NCBI GenBank assembly: GCA_025201765.1
Contig: MU623413.1
Location: 115,285-179,284, forward strand
DNA: 64,000 nucleotides
From: Daldinia sp. FL1419
Taxonomy: Eukaryota; Ascomycota; Sordariomycetes; Xylariales; Hypoxylaceae
Reading direction: 5' to 3'
In this document: positions 24,981-34,645 of the stretch, one piece after another
How the letters are laid out: each line of letters starts with the position of its first letter
How positions within the stretch are numbered: position 1 is the stretch's first letter
Notes under the pieces: generated by a model
Seen by the model: only the letters and a program-made list of their open reading frames with translations
Told to the model about the DNA's origin: nothing
Databases searched by the model: none
Program-made: the position numbers and the translations under genes

Positions 24981-26065
24981 TGGTCCGTCACGCCCAACTA
25001 ATCTATCATCAGAATTGGCCCGACCGGCCCGTACGACTGCCCAACGATATCGATTATAACCGAGCTGACAATTAGGCACTACCTGTAGTTTACTATACAT
25101 AGTACTATTCTGACGATTCCGATTCCTCTCCGGTTTCCTGGTTTGGAGATCTCTAATCCTGGTACGTGTCGCCTAACCTGGGACGTTGATCATCCGCTTT
25201 CCTGCTGCCTAATGGCGATGAAGCGAAAGTATCCTAGTACCGCTAGAAAGTATCGAGGGGCATACATCAGAATTACCTAGGTGTCTAATATACCACTCGC
25301 TCTTTGGCCTGGAGGGCATATAGGCTAGCCTAGTCCAAGGGGGTTAGTTGTATAATTCAGGATCGTAGGGCTCTGGTGATACTGAAGGAAGAATGAATAG
25401 GTTTGGACGAACCGTACTGTTTGACTAGGTAGTTTCTAGGGAAATACTACTACGAGTTAGCTATAATTCTACCATACGGATTTCTAATAGGTACCAAATA
25501 TGAGAAAGGAGTAGAATACACAACTGTGTAAGTGGTATGTATATGTATATGTATACAAACCGCTTGATTTCTATAGGTATGCGGAAACCTCGCGGCAAAC
25601 CTAGAAACTTGCTAGTTAAGTAGGTACTCACAATTCATTCTCGGCGACAACGACCTGCTTGGTCTGATAATCTACGTATTACGTACCTATGTATTAGAGA
25701 CTGGCACCAAGCCTAAGGACGAAAAGACGGGATGGGGCAAGTATCAGCCTCAAGAAGACCACGTAGAACGTACCTTGATCAGCGGGGTTAATTGCTGCTG
25801 GTGATAGGGACTTGGAAATATAGATGAGCTTCGACAAGGAGGGGAAGGTACGAGTGATGGTGATTGATTGGTGTCTGGTGACGGAGTGGTGGTGGTGAGG
25901 GTTAGTTACCTAGGGGCGTGTTAATCGTGAGAGTGGGTGGGAAGCAAACAGAGTAATATACCTGACTGCTAGGATACCTTTTAAGAGGTAGCTGTATAAG
26001 TTAATCTATTGTTGCTATTGTCTAGATAATAAAATTTTGAATAAAAATAAATAAAAATAAGAAGA

Positions 26066-26215
26066 CCAAAAAAAAAAAATATCAAAAAGCTCAGCCCCGG
26101 GCTTCGAACCCCCCTTCTCAGGGGAGCTCTTAGCCCGAGACCTACGAAAACCTCGTGGCCGAGATTTTACTGACCTAGGAAGGCAACTTTTCACCACTGA
26201 GCCAACCCGACTGCG
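26066..26215 (-). mobile_element. tRNA-like pol III element, probably a SINE or tRNA relic
   Basis: On the minus strand the sequence contains a good A box (TGGCTCAGTGGT, plus coordinates 26193-26204) and a perfect B box (GGTTCGAAGCC, 26100-26110), about 82 nt apart, followed by T runs at 26077-26081 and 26059-26070 that could end pol III transcription. The 5' and 3' ends do not form a proper seven-pair acceptor stem, and the D and T stems are imperfect, so a working tRNA is unlikely. The segment between the boxes can fold: CCCC-TGAGAA-GGGG, flanked by GGGCT/AGCCC. A T-rich TTTTTATTTATT tail follows, as in many fungal SINEs. I found no clear target-site duplication. An intron-containing tRNA is the alternative. 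Confidence 0.45.
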
Positions 26216-26797
26216 GGGTGGCCTGCGCAGTCAGTTGCGAGCATCCGTCCTTGGACGAGAGAATGGTTTGCAATTGCTCTATATAAGTTTGCTCTCGGCG
26301 CAGGTACATTTGCACGGGCCTTACTGGTTGCCGTAGGATAAGAGTACCTTAAAGTACCTTGCTTTCGAGTGAATCTTGTTTCCCGTTTATTTTAAGGATT
26401 TATTATTCTACGATAAGAGGCATATGTGATTCTGTTGTCGGTATACGTGAGTGAACAACTCACGACTCTGCGATGCTATGCTATCTTATGACCATGGAGC
26501 TCTTATACGTGAGTTTATAATACGATTATGATCAACACTTCGAAATATCGTTATCTTGGAATGAGATCACTAGTATTGAAGCATTGAATTTTCGGAGCCC
26601 GCTCCTAATCACATTACTATAAGACTATTATTGGGTGCCTCTAAAGAGATCAATTATCCGGGTATCCGCGCCAACACATCTAATTACGGTTTTTACATTC
26701 GGGCCCGAACGCTATACAGGTGACCAACTTAGCACAAAATAAAGAGCGCTCCTATAAGGAGCACGCATGGTATGAATTACATTTCCCTTCGACCTGC
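26216..26797. other. Intergenic region 3' of the SCYL2-like gene
   Basis: No gene seen. Probably includes the 3' UTR of the minus-strand gene that ends at 26798. Confidence 0.4.
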
Positions 26798-29700
26798 TTA
26801 CAATAAACTTTCGTACTTGTCCAAACCCGACCCCTGGGATTGTTGTTGTTGCTGTGGTTGTGGGGTAGGCTGGCTCGATACCATGGGCTTCATACCGCCC
26901 ATCATGCTATTCATGCTGCTCATGCTGTTCATACTCTTATTCATGCCACCTAGCCCCGAGTTCATCATGCTGTTCATGCTTCCGGTTGGCTGATGAGATA
27001 TGCCTCCGAGACCGCTGGACGGTTGACCGAATGACGATAGCGCTGGGGCCTGCCTCTGGGCGCCTCCTGGTGGAGGGGGTAAGCTGAACCCTGAAAGCGT
27101 ACTGCTCCCACTAGAAGGCAGAGGAGGAAGAGAGAATGAAGACGATTGGCTCATAGTCGGCCTTGATTGGCCAAGATTCAAATTTGCCATCCCTGTATTC
27201 ACATTGCCGAACGAGGAGGTAGACGGAGACATGGCGTTGAATGAGCTCGAGGCCCAAGAATTGGGTGCCGCTGCTGTCGAGGCGGACCAGTTGATGGTGG
27301 TGGGAGGGCTTTGGGGCACAGTAGGTGCGGGCTTAGCTGTGTTGCCCATAGTTGGCTGTAAAGGCTGGGAATATTGGGTGGATGAAGGGGTTAGAGTGCC
27401 AAACGAATTGAGATCCGGAGTGACGGTTCGGAAGGGAGGAGGTTGAGGTTTAGTAGCTCCGAAATGACCTGGACCAGTACCAGTACTAGAAGTAGGACTT
27501 GGCGTCGACCAAGAAAATTGCGGCGATTTGATCGGAGGTGAGGTGACTATAGCCGCCGCCGCCGGGGCCGCGTCCCAGCCTGCGCCCATCGGGTCATTTG
27601 TGCTTGTGCTTGGGCCAGACTTTCCTTTTACTAGTCGTTCAAAGTCGTCTTCCGTGGCTCCGTTGGTTGAATCAAACGTTGTTCCACTTACGCCTCCGAA
27701 TCCCAAGAAATCGTCCGTAGGAGTTGCCGCCCTTCCTCCATTCACGACGGAGAGCTCCTGTAACTTCTTCATTTGCTCATCCTCGACTTTCCTCGAAAGA
27801 GATTTGATTAAATCCATAAAAGATCGGAACTGTTTGAGATCTAGCAAGGGACCTAAGCTCATACTCCATAGGATAGGCAAGATGTCCATGGCTACAAAGT
27901 CGGCATCTGCATTTTCGCCTACGACCCGTAATACGTCTAGCGCGGCCATCATGACTGCAGGTTCCTTGGTTTTGATAGCCTTAATGAGCGGGACGATCTT
28001 CTCTTGCATGGTGTACTTGTCGAGAGCGCTAGATGAGGACGTCTTTCTCTTTTCGGGACTTATCCCGTCAAGCCCGTCGTTCGCCGACGATGATTCGTTA
28101 CAGCCGCCGCAAAGGATAACGAAAGCTCGGCATCCACGGACTTTGATGGCCAAGCTGCTAGTTTTGCTAAAAACAGCAGCAACGATAGGAAATAGCTCGT
28201 TTTTAATGGTACTGAAGTCTAAAACTGGTAGTATGACGGGCAAGCCACGTAGAGCAGCATCGACGAGCGAAGGTGTTGGAGACTCAATGGCTACTAAAAT
28301 AATCGGCAATATATCTAGGCGATATCGTTAGCTTAAGGCCACTGCACCATGTTCAAATATAGACATGGGTAGTGGTAAATAGTATCAATGCTTTGCCATC
28401 CCTAGCCAGGTTGAGTAGATCTCACATGCCCATTATAAGCATCGTGCGCAATGAGCCACGTCTAAAACTAATTATAGAACTAACTAATATGATGGAGGAG
28501 ATCGGTCTATATCGACCAAGAGTAAAAGTTGACAGATATTGGATAAACTTACCATCTTTAAACTCCTTACCGGAAGAATTCTCAGCGATCTGGCCAAGAT
28601 TCTCCAAAACAACCATCAATCCGGCGTCCCTGGGTGGATCCTTCTCTTGCAATTGCTTAGCATTAATAACGAAGATCTCTTTAATCCTAGGCCGAATCTT
28701 CTCCGAGAACGCTCGCCTCGACGACGGCAACAGATCCATAATCTTGAAGACATTCTGAAGTATAAGTGACAACAAGTCTCTGTCTTTAAGCTCTTCTAAT
28801 AACGCCGGTAGCACTTTCTTTTCCATAACCGACTTAGGGAAGGACGGTAGAACCTTGTTGAGACCTCTCATGAACTGGGCTTTCTCGTTGGGAGTTTTAG
28901 CCGGGAAAGCGTCGAGAAACCGAATCGTGGAAACGAGAATATTGTCAAAATACTCGCTCTCTTGGAATTCTCGCGCCGTCATGCGCTGCGCAGGACGTCG
29001 CGTAATTAATCGGGGTAGCACGTGGGCTGAAAGATCCCTTGGCAGTGGCCTTTTGGATAAGAAGCCATTCCCGGATGAAGGTACCGTTGAGGACGAGGTA
29101 AACAATCTCTTATAGGCGGAGATGCTCCCACTACTTTCTATAGGAGATCGATGAGGTGAGTTATATAGCGCGACACATAAAAGACCCAACGAGAACATAT
29201 CAGCTGAGGTGGTGAGGTTATTATCGAGGACAAAATCAGGCGAAGTAAAATCTAGATTAATCTGAACATGTCGTGGCAGCCTGGGATCTAAGTTGAGAGC
29301 TTCCGAAAGGCTTATAGGTTGGGCTGAAGTTGGCTTTGACGAATTTTCGGGTGGACTGCAGAAAGAAAGCCCACTGACTTTCCAATCGGACTGGTACCTG
29401 GTTAGTACGAGGCATATCTTAAAGGCTGTCCTCGAGATATATGAAAATGGTCGTAACTGACCTTAGCATTGATGAGCACGCCGTCCGGGGTGAGATTACC
29501 GTGGACGAGTCCCGCATTCTCATGTAGGAACTCCAGAGCCTTGCTGATCTGAAGTAACCCCTTTTGTATCTCAAGCTCGTCGATTTCTATATCCCGCCTC
29601 CGTCTAGTACCGTCCGAGTCTTCGGTAACGTATCGGCTCGACCGACCCCCAACACCGCCCACTCTCTCCTGATCATCTTTTTCTTGTAATAGGGTTGCTA

Positions 29701-30055
29701 GAGACGTAGTTACCGGCTCGGTGACAAACTGAAGGCCTCCTCTGGTTTCTTCCACGGGTTCGACTAATTCTAGAATGCTCGGGTGACGGAGTCGAGCAAG
29801 GGACGACGCTTCTTTCTTTAAACGCTCTACCACTTCTTCTACGGAGCGCTTAAAAGCCGCAGCACCCGACCTCCCAAGCGAATTACTATGCGACTCTAGC
29901 GACTTCTTCTCGAAGACGAAGACGGAGTACGTCTTGCCTGTCGATTTCTTCTTCGCATCGTATATCTTCCACGGACCAGCTGTGGATGTGACGGTCTGCG
30001 AAATGGAATAGTTGGAGTTGATGGGGGAGGTGAAGCTCTTCAGCGAGGAGAACAT
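26798..30055 (-). CDS. SCYL2: SCYL2-like (SCY1 family) pseudokinase with HEAT region
   Basis: Three exons on the minus strand, 30055-29462, 29390-28553 and 28314-26798, give 982 residues. Proteins of this family act in clathrin-dependent traffic between the Golgi and endosomes (family knowledge). The N-terminal kinase fold is degenerate: the catalytic HRD is HGN (LVHGNLTPDGVLINAK, residues about 183-198) and the DFG position reads SGL just after the first splice, so phosphotransfer is unlikely. The middle part, from about RPAQRMTAREF to LKQFRSFMDLI, fits HEAT-like repeats. The last 350 residues are rich in Pro, Ser, Asn, Gly and Met (NSMNSMSSMNSMMGGM). The introns are GTCAGT...CAG and GTAAGT...TAG; both joins keep the frame (INAK|SDWKVSGLSF and FKD|ILPIILVAIE). 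It shares a 1-kb divergent promoter with the aminotransferase gene. S. pombe Ppk32 is a likely orthologue. Confidence 0.88.
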
Positions 30056-31085
30056 GGTTGACGACGGCGTGTTATGCGACGACTAGGAACCATCATATCG
30101 TAGCGTCGCGCGCAGAGGTAAACATGTGTGTCTTGCGATCCCACGCTCTCCCCCGAATAAACCAAATCCCACTAGGATGACGATCGTATCGCTCTCTTCC
30201 GGCTAATCGGCAGGGGGGGTATTCGACGGTCGTATAAATGATAACTAACTGCCTAGCCTAAGTAGTTAATAGGATAGTTAGTTGGACGAAATGAGATTAC
30301 TTTCTTCTGTGATAGTTTAGGGGAATGACGTACGAATAAGTTGTAAGCACGAGGCTGTTTTCTTGAAACAAGAAGGTTACTTGATTGTTAGTTAGTTATT
30401 CGATAAAGTTTACTTGCAAAGTTACCTTCTGCATGTGTAAATCTGTACTATGTACTTCTCTACTAAAGTTAGAAATTCCAACGCCAAGCCTAGCACTGAA
30501 GCTTTCTTTGTCTTACCTATCATATTCAGGGGTCCCTTGCTGTACATAGTACCTACCTCTAGTATTTATGGCGGTGCTAGGTATTGATTTTTGATTTTTG
30601 ATTTTTTTTGATTTTCTAGACCCTTTTACGCCACAGTTGTCGCTACCAAAGCCACAGCTGCATGTCCTTAAAAGAACAAATTCAATTGGTCCCATATTGT
30701 CCGTTAGTGCATATTCAGGGCGTACTTCCATGTATCGTACCTACGCTAGACCCCTCCGAGATCGCTTGCATTTCTTACCCTGTGGTTATTTTTTTTTCTC
30801 GCCCTTCCATTGAGTCGGGTCAAGCTTGTCGTTAGCTCGTCGAGGTTATAAAGGGAAATTGGGGCTGTTAGTAATTATCGTTCGGGCCCCGTCCATCATC
30901 CATAGAGAGATCGTTGAGTCAAAGGAAGCGGGTTTCTACTACCTATTTGGTCCAATTGATCCCATCTTTAATATAGGCACTCTTTCCTCTCTTCCCGTTC
31001 TTCACTCGTCCGTTCTATTTCGTAGAACACCAGAATTGATATAGAAATTCGACTCTTGTGTTAAATACAATATTCTTTCTCACCA
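30056..31085. promoter_or_regulatory. Shared divergent promoter between SCYL2-like and BCAT genes
   Basis: One kilobase between two head-to-head start codons with no gene inside. It contains a TGATTTTT-type run (about 30583-30614) and, on the BCAT side, a perfect TGAGTCA box, annotated separately. Confidence 0.55.
30915..30921 (+). promoter_or_regulatory. GCN4/CPC1 binding site (TGAGTCA)
   Basis: A perfect match to the TGASTCA consensus of the bZIP amino-acid-starvation regulators GCN4/CPC1/CpcA, 165 bp upstream of the BCAT start codon. A half match TGAGTCG lies at 30811-30817. Branched-chain amino acid genes are classic targets of this general control, so the context supports function; no binding is shown. 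Confidence 0.5.
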
Positions 31086-32418
31086 ATGCTTCGACAACTT
31101 CTTCCGCGTTGCGGGAGACCTCTAAGAGCCCCCGCTTCGCGTTCTTCCTATGCGTTGCCAGCACTTCCACGCGCATCTAGATGCTATAGTATACAGCCTA
31201 AGGCGGCTTCCGTGGCGAAACCTTTAGATATAGATGCCTCGAAGTTGGTTATCACCAAGACCCAATCGCCCAAGACCCCTAAGGACCCTGCGCAGCTCGT
31301 CTTCGGAAGGGAGTTCACAGGTATGACCGTCCCCGCGCTTTGCCGATCCCTTTGTACTGCGGATTATATATGTAGTGTACTGACCTGGGCGGTTGCCGGC
31401 GCTCGCAGATCATATGTTGACGATAGAATGGACCAAAAATGACGGCTGGCTCACGCCTACTATTCAGCCCTACCAGAACCTCTCTCTCGATCCCGCCACC
31501 TGTGTCTTCCACTACGCATTCGAATGCTTCGAGGGCATGAAGGCGTACCGCGACAACAAGGGCCAGATTCGATTATTCCGCCCCGACAAGAACATGGAGC
31601 GATTTAACAAATCCGCCGCCCGCATTGCTCTGCCCACCTTCTCCCCCACCAGCTTGATCGACTTGATCGCCAAGTTCGTCAAGTTGGACGAGCGCTTCAT
31701 CCCCGACGGCCGTGGTTACTCGTTGTACCTGCGCCCGACGCTCATCGGCACCCAGAGGACCCTGGGAATTGGCCCGCCGGGCTCGGCTTTGCTTTTCGTC
31801 ATAGCGTCGCCCGTGGGTCCTTACTACCCCACCGGCTTCAAGGCCGTGTCGCTCGAGGCCACTGACTACGCCGTCCGAGCTTGGCCCGGCGGTGTCGGCG
31901 ATAAGAAACTCGGCGCCAACTATGCGCCGTGCATCGTGCCCCAGATGGAGGCCGCTTCTCGTGGCTTCCAGCAGAACCTATGGCTCTTCGGACCTGAGGA
32001 ATATGTCACTGAAGTTGGTACCATGAACCTGTTCGTGGCTATCCGCAACAAGGAGACGGGTCAAAAGGAGCTCATCACTGCGCCCTTGGACGGCACTATC
32101 CTAGGCGGCATAACGCGCGACTCTATTCTGAGCCTTGCGCATGAGAAGCTTGCTCCCGAGGGGTGGTTGATTTCGGAGCGCAAGATTACGATGCCCCAAT
32201 TGTATGAGGCATCGCTAGACGGACGATTGATCGAGGTCTTTGGCGCGGGCACTGCGGCCGTCGTGAGTCCCGTGCGAAAGATTAGCTGGAAGGGCAAGAT
32301 GGTGGACTGCGGATTGACCGAGAACGAAGAGTCGGGAGAGGTCGCCAACAAGATGAAGAGCTGGATAGAAGCTAGGCAATACGGAGACGAGGAGCATGAG
32401 TGGAGTCACATATGTTAG
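31086..32418 (+). CDS. BAT1: Mitochondrial branched-chain amino acid aminotransferase (BCAT)
   Basis: Two exons, 31086-31320 and 31409-32418, give 414 residues. It transfers the amino group between Leu, Ile or Val and 2-oxoglutarate with PLP. The first 40 residues are Arg/Ser/Ala-rich without acidic residues, a mitochondrial presequence. The fold-type IV core shows FGREFTDHMLTIEW at the splice junction, FECFEGMKAY, YLRPTLIGTQ, and GDKKLGANYAPC with the PLP lysine most likely K245. EVGTMNLFVAI follows, then the substrate/PLP motif LDGTILGGITRDSIL. The splice GTATGA...CAG restores the universally conserved FTDHM. A GCN4/CPC1 site lies upstream. It is divergent from the SCYL2-like gene and convergent with the complex I subunit gene. 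Confidence 0.95.
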
Positions 32419-32871
32419 AGAAAAAGCGAGTTCAGCATTTTTTATTTTTTTTTGGGTCTTGTCACATAAAACTTGTTCTATATCCGCATAGATGGTGTAG
32501 ATCCGGCGCGAATGGCGTACTTACCTGGCCTGTTAAAAACGTGGTTCTATTTAAATTCAATTCGATCGGGGACAGAACGATTCAATGCTAAGTTAGACGA
32601 GCGAAATCTTATGTAGTAGCAGAAGAAGATAGTATTTTGATTCGTAGCTTGTAGGTAGCAAGCCCTCCCTCACCAGCTCGGGAGGCGATCCGTCTATGAT
32701 GGGTTTCTCTAATCGAAGCTTCCACGCCGTCGCCAAAAGGGGCGAAGGCAAGACGAGTGCATTAAAAAAAAAGGAAAGCCGGGTTTTTATCATGTACAGA
32801 TAGAGTCTCGAACTAGTGTTTATCTCAGTTCCATTCCCGTTAAGCACACTCTATATATGATGGGGAAACCA
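32419..32871. other. Convergent 3' intergenic region
   Basis: About 450 bp between two convergent stop codons. No gene; presumably the two 3' UTRs. Confidence 0.5.
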
Positions 32872-33352
32872 TCACTTCTTCTCGGGGTCCTCGAGGATGC
32901 CCTCGGCTTCTAATCTCCGTCGCGCCTCTTCTAGAGCCCACGTTTGTATTCTAAGAGTAGCCGTGTTAGTTGGTGTTATAAGAATATAATCAAGTGTAGT
33001 AGTAGTCTTTGGTAGAGAGGAGCATGGTGAATGTTATATCCCTTCTTCTCCGTCTTTCGTCGAATCACAACTGAAAGCGCAAAACTCACGAGGTATCAGG
33101 CTTGAAGCCGTAGGCGACAGCAGCAAGAGCCAAGCTACCGCAGAAACCGTAGAAGAAAGGGGTTTCCCATCCTTCCTTTTGGTACTTCTCGCCGGGCTTG
33201 ACGCCGAACAACCATCCGGTCGGAGGGTCGTATTGGGGACCGTGGGATGCCGGAGCGCGGGAGGTGGCCGAAAAGGATCTGTTTGTGGTCTTGGAATTGT
33301 GCTGCAGGGCGCGAGTAGCCCGCACGGCGGCGTTTGGTCGGACGGCGGGCAT
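32872..33352 (-). CDS. Mitochondrial complex I ESSS (NDUFB11-type) accessory subunit
   Basis: Two exons on the minus strand, 33352-33090 and 32950-32872, give 113 residues. The second exon (26 codons) was found by splicing: donor GTGAGT at 33089, acceptor TTAG before 32950, joining as KPDTS|IQTWALEEA. An Arg-rich presequence without acidic residues (MPAVRPNAAVRATRALQ) is followed by DPPTGWLFGVKPGEKY, KEGWETPFFYGF, one membrane helix (CGSLALAAVAYGF) and a charged tail EEARRRLEAEGILEDPEKK. The order GWLFG-x-KP, EGWE, single helix, PDTxIQTWALEEA fits the fungal ESSS subunit of NADH:ubiquinone oxidoreductase in the membrane arm. Nothing looks broken. Confidence 0.85.
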
Positions 33353-33647
33353 AGTCTTTGCTCTTCGTTTATTGGTTTGATATGTGACTCGAGAAAGTCC
33401 CTTCTAGCTCTTGGCCTGGACCTCTGCTCCCTTTTTTTTCTTTTGCCTTTTTCTTCTTCTTCTTTACTCTTCCCTATCCGATTGTTCGTGTTTGCTTCCC
33501 CGAGGATGATTATAGATTGTCTTGGGGAGGGAGGAGGATAGGTGAGTGGGTGGTGGCGTACGTTAGAATGTCGTGGTAGAGTGGAGATTGGTCTTGTTCT
33601 GCGTTGAGATTCGATCGGTGAAGTCAGTTAGTAGGTAAAGCGGTTGA

Positions 33648-33671
33648 GCGACTTAGCGACTTAGCGACTTA
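33648..33671 (+). repeat. 8-bp tandem repeat (GCGACTTA)
   Basis: Three units of GCGACTTA, then a degenerate AGGACTTA. It lies about 300 bp upstream of the complex I subunit start. Confidence 0.8.
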
Positions 33672-34058
33672 AGGACTTAAGCAGCCGAGCAGTAGCCAAT
33701 CCGGCCAATAAACCTGGGGATTTACCAATTAATGGTGGGTCTTTGAAGCTTTTCACGTGATCTCTAACCGGGCAGCCGGGAAAACCCTTCTAGCCTTTCG
33801 GCTCGATAATTCCGATGTATTTATTTCTTTGCACTCGAAATAATTATTTTTATTTTATTTTTTTTTCCGCTTCTTTATTCAAGCTTCAATGCTTCTTCCC
33901 GAAACCCACGCCGCATGTCACCGCATGTGGCCGCATCGTTTTTCGAATTAACCATCGAGGCTAGCAGCAAGTGTAAGTTCTATTGTTATATTTTCATTCA
34001 ATATCGCTTTCTCTTGGTATGATGACCCAATCTTCTAAGAACAGCCAACTGAACATCC

Positions 34059-34304
34059 ATGTGGATTAAAATTCATCAAGCTCAACAGTCTGACTTATCA
34101 AGCATATTGATGTATTACTTGTTTGCCATTTCTAGCTGTGTTCTAGTGTTGCTAACCTGTATACTTAGGCTGTTGGTCTTTTTAGATGCTTCCATCAAGT
34201 ACGGATCCGTATATTCACCTTATACACCAGCCGTACTTGAGAACGAGTGGGTTCCGGCACAGGTATTTGTGACCCCTCGTCGTCGGTATGGACCCCGTAG
34301 GTAA
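34059..34304 (+). pseudogene. Possible UstYa/DUF3328-like remnant
   Basis: An 81-codon frame has one hydrophobic helix (LMYYLFAISSCVLVLLTCIL) followed by YGSVYSPYTPAVLENEW and then RRRYGP. A membrane helix followed by a YSP-(A)-x-E motif and an RY-x-GPP motif is the plan of UstYa/DUF3328 proteins, but the second half, with HxxHC motifs, is absent. Splice-like sites (TTTTTAG near 34180; GTATTTG at 34262) could cut this frame. It may be a relic or chance. Confidence 0.2.
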
Positions 34305-34645
34305 AACCTGATATGAAAAATATCACACAGGACTATTTGAATGTTCCTTTTATAGTATTACCTAGGTAGTGATCAATATAGGTGATTATGAATTATAGCT
34401 ACGCAGATGAATAAATTCAACTTGGATTCGTTTCCATTAACTATACCTTCGTCTATTATAGAACGAGAATAGCCAACTCATGTACTATCAACTGCCTAGC
34501 ACTCCATGTAGTTTCATATGGTACTTCCCCGAAGAACAAGTCTAGGTTAGATCATTTCAGCAATCCATGGTTAATAGTTTCTCTTGAGTACGATATCACG
34601 AAGTGGCATTCTTAATCGTCTAACCTTAGTATTCTAACCCATCTT

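Larger units (their letters stand above)
23223..26065. other. Intergenic region downstream of the sirtuin gene
   Basis: No gene supported. Near 23560-23590 there is an A18-like run. Repeats annotated separately lie at 24024-24075 and 24928-24980. Around 24280-24370 is a low-complexity TAGTTA/ACCTACCT stretch. A SINE-like element follows at 26066-26215. Confidence 0.5.
33353..34645. other. Intergenic region with a possible decayed coding fragment
   Basis: It holds an 8-bp tandem repeat (33648-33671), a T-rich stretch around 33840-33870 and, at 34059-34304, an open frame that may be a gene remnant (separate entry). Nothing else is supported. Confidence 0.45.

Noticed and set aside
26066..26215. 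A functional tRNA gene on the minus strand
   Set aside because: The A and B boxes are good, but the 5' and 3' ends give at most a few acceptor pairs and the D and T stems are broken; treated as SINE-like instead.
27528..28331. A 267-codon plus-strand open frame opposite the SCYL2-like gene
   Set aside because: It is a shadow of the minus-strand exon, which has clear SCY1 family sequence and splice sites; the plus frame shows no domain.
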